Source: Cricetomys ansorgei
Taxonomy: Eukaryota > Chordata > Mammalia > Rodentia > Nesomyidae
Reading direction: 5' to 3'
NCBI GenBank assembly: GCA_026225945.1
Contig: JAMJFZ010003163.1
Coordinates: forward strand, 24,539,501-24,603,500
Length of the DNA: 64,000 nucleotides
Shown: positions 54,878 through 64,000 of the stretch, piece by piece
How the letters are laid out: every line of letters begins with the position of its first letter
Numbering within the stretch: the stretch's first letter is position 1
Translations under genes and position numbers: made by a program
Notes under the pieces: generated by a model
Told to the model about the DNA's origin: nothing
Seen by the model: only the letters and a program-made list of their open reading frames with translations
Database searches by the model: none

Positions 54878-55095
54878 CTAGGGCGCCTCAAGGAAGGTGT
54901 TGGTTCGGAAGATGGAGGAGACGATCTTCCCTGTAGCGTTGATGGTGCCTTCACTGTCTGAACTGGACTCGGAGTCACTGCTTCCAGAGTAGGCACCCAA
55001 GCCAGGGAGGATGCCGATGCAGACAGCAGCAGATGGGCAGTGGATGGAAGGTCCACTCAGAGAAGAGCTTCCAAGAGACATGCAGGATGGGGCCT
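54878..55095 (-). CDS. PSME3IP1: PSME3IP1 last coding exon
   Basis: On the - strand: acceptor CTTTTGCAG, then AG completing a Glu codon, 71 further residues and TAG (54878-54880). It includes [37 protein letters not shown] and [22 protein letters not shown] is a run of CK2-type sites. The last residues are almost invariant in vertebrates as far as I recall. Confidence 0.96.
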
Positions 55096-58000
55096 CTGCA
55101 AAAGGGAGGATGAGACAGTCACCACCCATCCTAATGCTGAAGGATTTATCTCTAGGCCCCGGACACCATGTCAGAACTTTCTACAAAAGAAGTCCCAGTG
55201 CCTCAGAACAACTCTATGCCGTCACGAGAAGACTTGACATCTTTGTATCATATTCAAGGAAGCTGACAGAGAAAACACAGAGTTGGGACTTGGAGTCTGC
55301 CCACACTCTCTTGCCACCCACCAAGTTCTGAGATGGGGAAGAAACCTTGTAGAGTCACATATCATAGTTTGATTCCATCTTCAGAAGTCATGGTATTACA
55401 GCAAGTGGTACTCAGGTCTGATGTCTCCCTTACTGTAGGCTTCATTAGAGACCAGTATACTAACCAGCAGAGACCAGCCATGCAGTTATGCTCTTTATGA
55501 AGGGCCATTTTTCCAGGATGGGGAGATGAACACCTCAGAAACTCATTTATCACTCTTGCTTCTTTTAGTTCTTTCAGCTGAGAACAACTGAAGGAAATCT
55601 GTTGTTTTTAGAGGCAGGGTTTCTCTGTTGTAACTCTGGCTGTCCTGGAACTCTGTAGACTAGGCTGGCCTCAAACTCACAGAGACCCACCTGCCTCTGC
55701 CTCCTGAGTGCTAGGATTAAAGGTGTGCACCACCACCACTGGACTTTGAAGGAAACATTTTAAAACCATGTGCAATGTCACCATTTATCTGGACTCTTCT
55801 CAGGAGGCATAGTGAGTCTACTACTCCAATGACAAAGGTCTACAACACGCAGACCTTGATTAAAGGAAAAGTTAGAGGTCTGGAGAGGTGGCACAGAGAT
55901 TAAAAGCACATACTGTGCTCTTGAAAAGGACCCGAGTTCAGTTTCCAGCACTCACGCAGCTGGGTCACAACCTCTAACTATCTGTAACTCCCGCTTAGAG
56001 GACCCAGAAGCCCCGCTAGCCTTAGGGCACTGTATTCACACACACACACCCAGACACGCACACACACATAACTAAAAAGCAAAAACCTTCTAAAAAAAAA
56101 TCAAACAAACCTAAATTGAGAATGGCATTCCATTCTTTCTTCCCTCTGAATGTTTCCAGCCTCACGAAATCATTGTAACAACCTGTATGTAGGTATTCTC
56201 CCTGCTTACTGATGAGGGAAGTCAAATAAGTTGGTAAGTATACAGGCTAGGGTATAAACATTAAACTACACCTGAACCAGAAGATGCTGTACCAAAGAGA
56301 TGCCAAAGCTTAGCGTTCCTAAATCAGTACCTGGGGCTCACAAGGACCATCCTTTTGGGGTTTGCCTTCCACAAATCTGCATCCCACTTGTGCAGATCAA
56401 TCAAGAAAATGCAAAAGGGACATTGAATCCAGGGCTGTAAAACCAGGAACCAGGAAAAATGCTGAGCAGCTAGGAGTCATCATTTGTCTAGGTCACAGAA
56501 TTCAGGAGCTAAGTGTGTCTGTCCCTTCTCCAGTGCAGAAAAGACAGATAAACTGATGGAGATAAGCAATCATCAAACATCAGGAAGCAGAACAAGAACA
56601 GACAGTGAGTGATCTGGAGACAGCAACAATGGTGAAAGGAGGCGGTGGCAAATGTTTACAACATATCACAAAAGCTAACAACTTGTAAGATGCTCTTCTA
56701 CTCTGTTAACAACAAGGCACAGGGCTGGGGAGAAGACATAGTGGGAGGTGCTTGCCTAGCACGCACTAGGGCTCGGGGTTTGAGCACTAGAGCTGCAAAA
56801 AAGGAGAAAAGAATAAAGAAGCAATCAACAACCAAAGAACACAATGAGCAGGGTATGGCAGTGCACACTGATGATCCCAACACCTGCGAGGCTAGGACAA
56901 AGACTGCTGCAAGTTCAACACCAGGCAGGGCTGCAAAGAGAGGGATTCTATAATAATAATGATAATGATAATAATAATAGTAATAATAGATTCTGTATTA
57001 CTACTACTAATAATAATAATAAGCACCCTGGGATGTGGTTCAGTTGCCAGAGTTCTTGTCTAGCATGGTATGAAGGCCTGTGTTTGATCCTAGCACTGCA
57101 AAAAACTTGGCATAGTGATTGTGCTGTATAGTTTTATGTCAACTTGACACAAGCTAGAGCTATCAGAAAGAAGGGAAGGGAATCTCAATTGAGAAACATG
57201 CCTCTATAAGATACAGCTGTAGGGCTTTTTCTTAATCAGTGATTAATGGGGCAGGGGGAGGGCCCAGCTCATGGTGGGTGTTGCCATCCCTGGGCTGATG
57301 GTCCTGGGTTCTATAAGAAAGCATGATTAGCAAGCCATGGGTAGCAAGCTAGAAAGCAGCACCCCTCCAAGGCCCCTGCATCAGCTCCTGCCTCCTGGTT
57401 CCTGCCCTGCTTGAGTTCCTGTTCTGACTTCTTTCAGTGATGTACAGAGATGAAGTATAAGCCAAATAAACCCTTTTCTTCCCAAGTTGCTTTGGTCATG
57501 GTGTTTTGTCACAGGGATAGTAACCCTATGTAGGACAGTAATGCATGCCTGTAATCCCAGTATTTGGGAAATAGAGGCAGGGAGATTAAAAACTGAAGGT
57601 TATCCTTGGCTACATAGTGAGTCTGAGGCCAGCTTGGTCTACATGAGATCTTGCCTAAAAAAAAAAGACACAAGACACGAGCAGTTTACAGAACAATAAA
57701 ACATGAATTCTAAACACAGAACAGAGACAGTGTATCAGGAAAGGATGTGTGGTGAACAGCTCAAGGAAACTTGGCAATGACCACCATACTTAACCAACTG
57801 TTGTCACTGGAGCAAAATAACCACTATCTTCATCAGATCACCTGTGGCTGCTTGCAAGAGACCATCTCAATAAGGCCTGATGACTATTGATAATCCCTCA
57901 GAGAAGGAAGGGGTGAGGAGGGTCATAGGACCTCCCACTCTAAAGGTGAAAGGTCCTTTCCAGGCCCTGGGCACAGTGCCAAAGCTTTCCCCAGTGCAAC

Positions 58001-61000
58001 AGAACAACCCAATCACAAGAAGACTGTGGTCATCCTTGTGTTATAAGAGACTCCAACTACTCCCAGCCATATATAATTCTGCCCTAACTGCACCTGGGGT
58101 AGAGTGCATAGGCCAGAGAGGTTAACTGAAGGGAGCTCTACCTATGCAGCTAAGGGAAGTAAACCACCACCCAATGCTGGCTGAAGACTTTCCCAGTGAG
58201 GCTGCCCTGCCTGGGATCTCCCGTGATCCTGCAACAACTTCTCACTCATACTCTGTAAGTAAATCCAATAACGCATTGGTTCTCAAGGGTGAATGTTGGG
58301 GGAATCTTACTCTGGTTTGTTATTGGGGCCTTATAAAAAGGGGGGCAGATGTTGTTTACATCTCTGCAGGGAAGGACTCCTCACTTCATCTATGATGTTC
58401 CTCAGAAGTGCAAGGAGATGTCTACAGAAGTTGTGATGGATAGTGTTTATCAATGTGGCACAAACTGAGTCACCTGAGAAGGGGAAACCTCAAATGCCCT
58501 CACAGATTGACTTATGGGCATGTCTGTGGGACATTTTCTTAATGACTGACGTGGGAGGACCCAGTCCACTCTAGAAGTGCCACCCTTGGGCAGGTGGTCC
58601 TATAGGCTGGATAAGAAAACAGGGAGAGCAAGCCATGGCCAGCAGCCAGTAAGCAGTGTTCCTCATGGTTCCTGCCTTTGCTGTTAAATTCTTGTCCTGA
58701 CTTCTATAGTGATGAACTGTGAATGGAAGTGTAAAATAAACCTTTTCCTCCCCAGAGGTGGTTTAGTGGTGGTGGTGGTGGTGGGGTTTATTACAGCAAC
58801 AGAGATGCAAACTAGGACAGCAGGTGAGTGGTTAATACAGAATCTAGGTCTGGAGCTCGGCGTGCTCAGCATAGCGTGCTATCCTAGTATGAACAAGGCC
58901 CTGGGTTCTGTTGACAGCACTGGGGTGGGGTGCTGGGTAACTGAGACTCTACTGGAAATGAACGGTCTCTAAGAGTGCTAAATGAAAAAGGTGAGCAGAA
59001 CAATGTAAATAATGTGGGGAATTTTGAACATGCCCATGTACATACATGACAAAACCTGAGAAACAAAAACAAACAAAAACCCCAAAATCCATGAAAAACT
59101 GGTAGCAAGGTATGGCCTGGGAAGAAGCCGATGGCTAGCGAGCAGGGGAGACTTGCTTTCTCTACTGTACTTTTCTTACCCCCCACTTCTAAATTACTGC
59201 GGACATATATTACTGATTCAGACATTGTTTTTAAAAAGTCAGATGTAAAAACTCAAAGCGCACCCTGGCTACTTCAGTCAGAGCAGGCGTCCTGTCCACC
59301 CCTTAGCAGAAACCTCAACGCCTGCTGACAGGCAGGCTGCTTGTCTCTGCACCCCACTAAACAGAAGACTCTTGAAAGGGACACCCACAACACCCTGGGA
59401 CACACCCTGGAGTGGCACAAAGTAGGCCAGAATTTACAATGGGAGTTAGTCATTTTATAAAGCTCCTCTGCAAATGGCTAATTTTGGGGGATGGTAGGGT
59501 GAGGGTAAAAATCTGATGGTTTTAATATTTGAGACAGCACAATAAGCTGCATAATTCATTCCTTGAGCATTTGCTGTATTATTATGCATCACACAATGCT
59601 TTCAGCAGCTGAGAATAAAAGAATCCAGTTCAGAGTGCCCAGGAGGGCCAGAGCTGGCTTATGGAAAGATGCAGCTAAGTACAGAGCTGCAGCAGGAATC
59701 TGGACCACTGTGACCCTGGAGTCGCTTAAGTGAAAGGGCCAGAAGCCCCCACTATCTAGCAAGTTTCAAGAGAGAAAAGAATTGAAGCTCTGACAAGTTT
59801 CATTCCAAAAGCAGTTAACTGCCCAAAGAGAGCACGTGGTGCCCCGGATCTCAGCATTTGGGGTGCTTCCTGCCAGCGCCTGCGTTTCCCGGACCACACT
59901 GTCACATCGACTCAGCACAGACAATAATGAATAGAGAATGCTCTTGGAATGCAGGCAGATGGAGAGAGTACATGGGCCACCTTGTACGTTTGTTGGCTCT
60001 GCTCAAGCTAGCTTTCAGTGGGGAAGCTGAATCTCTGTCAGAATCGAGGTTACCTTCCGGAGGACCAAGGTAAAGCCTTCCCCACAGAGGGCAAGACTGA
60101 GAAGCAAGCTTCAGGGATGGCTGGTCTATTCTGGAGTCTTACCTCTTAGCAAAGGAAGGTATTTCTTGCCAAGCTTGTACAAGAATACAGGGACAGGAAG
60201 GCGGCATTTAGAATGACAAATATAAATCTGCTTACATGTATGTAGAATGGGTCTGGATGGAGACAGGAGAAATGCACAATGGTATTTCTCTGTGGAAATG
60301 GAAGTGGATGGAGGAGGGTGTGGGAGGAAGAGACTATACTGATGATCCTTTTTAAAGATACAACTACCATCCCTGGTACTGTGGAGAAACAATTTAAAAA
60401 GTATCCATTATTTGAGAAAGAAATAAATGTAAGCCCTGCTTTACAGATAACAGAATGAGTTGAATTTAGATCCTCAATCCCACAGTGGGGCTAAGAAAAC
60501 AAAACAAAAACTTCTTGAATTCCTCATTCAGGCCCAGTACTTCCCCTTTACTTACTTCATATTACCTAATAGAGAAGCAGATTGCATCACATAAAAAGTC
60601 ACCACCTTCAAGGAAAACAGACTCCTGAATACCATTAGACCCTGGGCTCAATCCAATCCAACCATCAGCAAGAGCTGGACATTCTACCTCCCACAGGGGA
60701 AATCAAGAAACTTGACATTTGGTAAGACAAAGAAAAACCTTTGTGAGCAGAGGACATCTGACCAAGGCTTCTAAGTACTCCTGGGAGAACACAATCATTA
60801 TTTATCAACTCTACTGGTTTATAACACACTATTTTTGTAGGGCAGCTGACATACTCATGATATAAATTCCTGCTTAGTATAAAAGTCTGGCAAATTCGGT
60901 TAGGGCAGGCTTGTTTAAAGAGAAACAATGTAGCAATTCTGTCCTTCCTACAGTTCTCACTCATCATGAGCAAAAGAGAAGATGAGGGACCACACCCACC

Positions 61001-61064
61001 TTGAGCCTTGTCATCTGGGTCAGGGTCTGGCTTCAGTCTTTTCACACTATTGCCACTCTCTGAG
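54878..61064 (-). CDS. PSME3IP1: PSME3IP1 (FAM192A/PIP30), 3' part of coding region (span of last two coding exons)
   Basis: A nuclear protein that binds the proteasome activator PA28gamma (PSME3) and modulates its partners. The full protein is about 254 residues. Exons 61000-61064 and 54878-55095 encode the last 93 or so. They read [17 protein letters not shown], then a Ser-rich link, [20 protein letters not shown], and the end [13 protein letters not shown]. The acidic serine cluster fits the CK2-phosphorylated segment reported for PA28gamma binding. Identification rests on the near-identical remembered human C-terminus and the known position next to CPNE2. The first exons, with the NIP30 domain, lie to the right of the window. 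Confidence 0.96.
55595..55742 (-). repeat. B1 SINE, near full length
   Basis: gaggcagggtttctctgttg, ggctgtcctggaactctgta, tcacagagacccacctgcct and ggattaaaggtgtgcaccac on the + strand. It lies in the sense direction of PSME3IP1. Confidence 0.9.
55872..56105 (+). repeat. B2-family SINE
   Basis: ggtctggagaggtggcacag (tRNA-like head), taaaagcacatactgtgctc, cccgagttcagtttccagca, then a CA-rich segment and an A-tail. Confidence 0.85.
56717..56805 (+). repeat. ID SINE
   Basis: gggctggggagaagacatag, gaggtgcttgcctagcacgc and ggggtttgagcactagagct, then an A-rich tail. Confidence 0.75.
56850..56950 (+). repeat. B1-like fragment
   Basis: gggtatggcagtgcacactg and gcgaggctaggacaaagact, a diverged B1 joined to the preceding ID (an ID-B1 composite). 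Confidence 0.5.
56950..57022 (+). repeat. (ATA)n/(ATG)n microsatellite
   Basis: Runs of ATA, ATG and ACT triplets with a short interruption near 56990. Confidence 0.9.
57024..57108 (+). repeat. ID SINE
   Basis: gggatgtggttcagttgcca, gttcttgtctagcatggtat and tgtgtttgatcctagcactg. Confidence 0.7.
57125..57535 (+). mobile_element. ~410-bp rodent interspersed repeat, copy 1
   Basis: Shares with the copies at 58432 and 62962: tatgtcaacttgacacaagc, ctcaattgagaaa, a central gtggtcctgg-type block, and a 3' end with aataaacccttttcttccc and a cataaa-free GTCATGGTGTTT tail. Very common in rodent genomes. I cannot name its class with certainty. Confidence 0.75.
57536..57668 (+). repeat. B1 SINE
   Basis: gtaatgcatgcctgtaatcc, tccttggctacatagtgagt, ggccagcttggtctacatga, then an A-tail. 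It directly follows the preceding repeat. Confidence 0.8.
58432..58825 (+). mobile_element. ~400-bp rodent interspersed repeat, copy 2
   Basis: Older copy of the 57125 family: gtgggaggacccagtccact, gggcaggtggtcctataggc, gtaaaataaaccttttcctc. A (GGT)n run near 58768-58787 interrupts the 3' end. Confidence 0.7.
58843..58928 (+). repeat. ID-like SINE
   Basis: ggtctggagctcggcgtgct and caaggccctgggttctgttg, the two ends of an ID body. Confidence 0.55.
61000..61064 (-). CDS. PSME3IP1: PSME3IP1 penultimate coding exon
   Basis: 65 bp on the - strand between TTTTGTTACAG and GTGGGT. It completes one Ser-type codon, then [20 protein letters not shown] and Q, and leaves one base (G) that forms Glu with the AG of the next exon. 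KRLK is a plausible nuclear-localisation contribution (inference). The preceding exon is outside the window. Confidence 0.95.
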
Positions 61065-61887
61065 CTGTAACAAAAAAACACGGTGATTTGAGCTATGTTG
61101 AAGCTTATGGGCACCAGAAATATTTATGAGAGTCAGGGGCAGTCTCAAGGAGCTGGGATGATTGAAATGAAAAGCCTTCACTTCACTTCCTAACCTCTTC
61201 CCAAATACAGAATCTGCTACAAAGAGAATTTAACCTCCTGACAAACCCAAGAACCCAGTACACAAACTCTGGCTTTCTGTCATCTTTATCATTCAACTTG
61301 GGTAGAACCACTGATGGATTTCAAGAGTATTTACAATTTCACAATGACAAGAATTTAAATTATAAAATTATTAAAGGAATATTTTGATGACATGGAGAGA
61401 TTTCCACTAAAGTAGTACCTAAAGAGTATATTTCGATGGAGAAAGACATTGTACCAGAGGAAGAGATGGTGACGTAAGTCTAAACAGGTACCTCATATAT
61501 ATGGGTCACCGTCTAATTTGTGGCATGAAACAGAATAAAGTCTTAGGGCAATAGTAGCATATAGGAGTGAATGTAGCACAAGATTTGAAGGTCCTTTTAG
61601 GGGGAGGAGGTTGTGCCGAGCTGGGGAGACTGTACCCACAGCTTCTCAATAGTAGGCAAGAGCTGTAGCACAGAACTGTAGCTCCAGCCCCTGGTCTTCT
61701 ATTTGCATAATTTTGTAAGGAGATAAGATAGTTTTTCTGAGTATGCCTGTCTGGTAAATTTCAAGGCCTATTACTAAAAGAATAGAAACAAAGTATATAT
61801 AATGGAAAGAAAACAAATATTTTTGAAAGTCCTATTTTTTCCCCAAAAGCAAGAATATAAGAAAAAATATTTTTTAAAAAGTAAAAG

Positions 61888-62110
61888 GGAGGCTGGGGAT
61901 ATAGCTCAGTAAATAGACTGTGGCCAGTGCCCTGGGAAAGCTGTGGGTTCAGTCCCCAAAATAGCAAAAGGCATGGTGGCACACCCTTGTAATCCTAGTA
62001 CTTAGGTGGAACAGGGGGATCCGAAGTCCAAAGTCATCTTCGGCTGTACAATGAGTCTGAGGCCAGCCTGTGCTACACAGACAATGATCCCAAATCAATC
62101 AATAAAAATA
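61888..62110 (+). repeat. ID-B1 composite SINE
   Basis: ID head ggctggggatatagctcagt with gtgggttcagtccccaaaat, followed by B1: ggcatggtggcacacccttg, ctgaggccagcctgtgctac. Confidence 0.8.
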
Positions 62111-62397
62111 AAAAGACAGCACTAAGATGGTAGAAATTATATTTTAAAATCTGAATAAACATAGAACACGCAAACTAGTAAAAAACAGATTAAGGGAATA
62201 CATTTTAAATTAGTCGTTTAATGGTGTTTATCTATCTAAAAACTTTACAACAACAACAACAACAAAAAAAAAACCCAAAAGCTTAATATCCAGAAAGATG
62301 AAGATGGAAGCAAGGATAAAGAGAGGATCAAGGCAAACACTATCATGAAAAAGGCTGGGGCACTGTGATGACTACCTGGAATTAACTAAAACCCTGG

Positions 62398-62625
62398 TGT
62401 CTTAGTCACTGTTCTATTGCTGTGAGAGATACCATGACCATGGCAGTTCTTATAAGGAAGCATTTAATTAGGGCTTGCCTGTAGTCTCAGAGGTCAGTTC
62501 GTTATGGTGGGGAACATGGCGGCACACAGGGTGCTGGAGCAGAAGCCGAGAAGTATGTCCTGATTCACAGGCAGAGAGAGGCACACACAGAGACAGAGAC
62601 AGAGCTTGAGAGAACAAAACAGATT
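62398..62625 (+). mobile_element. rodent interspersed repeat (different family)
   Basis: ttctattgctgtgagagata, ccatgaccatggcagttctt, aggaagcatttaattagggc and cacaggcagagagaggcaca. It is the same family as the insert at 8806-9077. Confidence 0.6.
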
Positions 62626-62694
62626 CTCCTCAAACTCAGAACATTAATTTCAGGAACAAATGACATAGTCTAAAGCCCTACCAAAAGAGTCAAG

Positions 62695-62842
62695 ATTGCC
62701 AGGCATGGGGGAGCACACCTGTAATTCTAGCACTTGGGAGGCAGAGGCAGGTATCAAGAGTATCCAGGTCTATATAGCAAGTTCCAGGACAGCCAAGACT
62801 AAACAGTGAGACTCTGTCTTTAAAAAAAAAAAAAAAAAAATC
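62695..62842 (+). repeat. B1 SINE
   Basis: gccaggcatgggggagcaca, cttgggaggcagaggcaggt, cagtgagactctgtctttaa and a long A-tail (62822-62840). Confidence 0.9.
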
Positions 62843-62961
62843 ATATACAAACCACTATACCACAACACAATTAAGTTAAAAATTAGTAAGGAAAAAAAAA
62901 TACCTTATCTCATAGCCTCTAAGATACTATGATTATAAGGTATTAGTAATGTGTGTGTGTG

Positions 62962-63392
62962 TGGAGGAGCTGGTTAGTTTGATGTCAACTTGACACAAGC
63001 TAGTTATTCAAAAGAAGGGGACCTCAATTGAGAAAATGCTTCCATAAGATCAGGCTTTTAAAGTATTTTTTAATGCAATTTCTTAGTTAGTGATTGGCAG
63101 GGGACGGCCCAGTCCATTGTTGGTGGTGCCATCCTTGGGTTGGTGGTCCTGGGAGCTATAACAAGGCAGGCTGAGCAAACCAGGAGGAGCAAGATGGTAA
63201 GCAGCACCTCTCCATGGCCTCTGTATCTGCACCAGGTCCTGCCTCCGTGTTCCTGCCCTCTTAAGAGTTCCTGTCCTGATTTCCTTCAATGATGGACTGT
63301 TATATGGAACTGTAAGCTGAATAAACCCTTTCCTCCCCAAGTTGCTTTTGATCATGGTGTCTCATCACAGCAATAGAAGCCCTAACTAAGAC
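62962..63392 (+). mobile_element. ~430-bp rodent interspersed repeat, copy 3
   Basis: gatgtcaacttgacacaagc, cctcaattgagaaaatgctt, gctgaataaaccctttcctc and gttgcttttgatcatggtgt. It is the best preserved of the three copies and, like the others, antisense to PSME3IP1. Confidence 0.75.
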
Positions 63393-64000
63393 CTGGGGGG
63401 TAGGGGTGGGGAGGTATATTTTAGAACCAAGTGAAATATGGACAAGTTACCTCAATATTGAAAATTTATATTATTTCTGAGGCGAAGAAATCACAATAGT
63501 TATTTTAAATACATAGTAGGAAATATAAAACTGTACTTGATGAGAACGGAAAGAAATAGCTTTGAGTGCCTTTAATTGAAAACTCTGAAAATGATGAGTT
63601 TGGGTATCCCACAGGAATTTATGACAAATATAAGAATAAACTTGGAAAAAAAAAAAAAGCAAAGATGATCTCTTTAAGATATGGAACAGGTTGTTTTGTT
63701 TTGATGCTTCATACATACGCTGGGGGCTTCCAGACTTTCACAGGGAATCTGAATTGTCCATGCAACTTTAACAGCGGAGACTCCCACACTTTAAATTTAC
63801 TTAACTAGAATTAGTGTGAAGCTTAGGAGTCCACATTGACAAATGCTCAGGTTATTTTAATAAACTAGGATGGCGAAGATCAGAAACTCTAGCCTCAAGA
63901 GGCTAATGTGTCACCTTGCTACAAAAGCAACATTAAATGATGTACTTTGAAAACCCAAGAGAGTCTCTACGGATTACCAAATAAGCTAACAGAACCCTTC

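Larger units (their letters stand above)
55096..60999 (-). other. PSME3IP1: PSME3IP1 last intron (5.9 kb)
   Basis: GT-AG on the - strand (donor GTGGGT next to 61000, acceptor TTTTGCAG next to 55095). It holds B1, B2 and ID SINEs, an ATA-type microsatellite and two copies of a roughly 400-bp rodent repeat. No additional exon with a recognisable match was found. Confidence 0.8.
61065..64000 (-). other. PSME3IP1: PSME3IP1 intron (partial)
   Basis: Extends off the right edge. It contains an ID-B1 composite (61888-62110), two rodent interspersed repeats (62398-62625 and 62962-63392), a B1 (62695-62842), CAA and A-runs and a short TG run (62951-62962). No exon matching PSME3IP1 was found here. Confidence 0.75.

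Noticed and set aside
61888..61965. tRNA-like sequence (ggctggggatatagctcagt and B-box-like segment), also at other ID copies
   Set aside because: These are ID SINEs derived from a tRNA/BC1-type RNA. They are followed by A-rich tails or B1 sequence and do not form an intact tRNA gene.

Overview
This window is mammalian nuclear DNA from a muroid rodent (mouse, rat, hamster or vole group). The evidence is a set of multi-exon genes with GT-AG introns, a CpG-island promoter, and a dense scatter of rodent SINEs (B1, B2, B3/B4 and ID types) with long CA/TG, TA and CTTC tracts. I cannot name the species. The gene order NLRC5 > CPNE2 > < PSME3IP1 (FAM192A) is the known conserved mammalian order (human 16q13, mouse chromosome 8).

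Layout. (1) Bases 1-~5,700: the 3' end of NLRC5 on the + strand. Nine coding exons encode the C-terminal leucine-rich repeats of the MHC class I transactivator. Most are one 84-bp LRR unit in the same splice phase. The stop is at 4501-4503, and the 3' UTR contains a B4-type SINE. (2) Bases ~5,700-10,440: intergenic, with an old L1 fragment split by a younger repeat and a perfect 25-bp inverted repeat. (3) Bases ~10,440-50,100: the whole of CPNE2 (copine-2) on the + strand. A noncoding first exon in a CpG island is followed by a 17.4-kb intron and 15 coding exons that add up to exactly 548 codons (two C2 domains and a copine VWA domain). There are two poly(A) signals. Intron 1 carries most of the mobile elements, including a nested LTR complex at 19,840-22,484. 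(4) Bases ~50,100-54,200: convergent intergenic DNA. (5) Bases ~54,200-64,000: the 3' end of PSME3IP1/FAM192A on the - strand. It includes the last two coding exons, two repeat-rich introns and the 3' UTR; the rest of the gene lies beyond the right edge.

The three genes are neighbours and not a pathway. NLRC5 drives MHC class I transcription, copine-2 is a calcium-dependent membrane-binding protein, and PSME3IP1 regulates the nuclear PA28gamma proteasome activator. I found no undescribed system. The points most worth checking are a decayed extra LRR exon in NLRC5, the perfect hairpin in the intergenic region, the nested LTR structure, a nuclear-receptor-like DR1 inside a TATGAC-rich patch of the NLRC5 3' UTR, and a short upstream ORF in CPNE2 exon 1.
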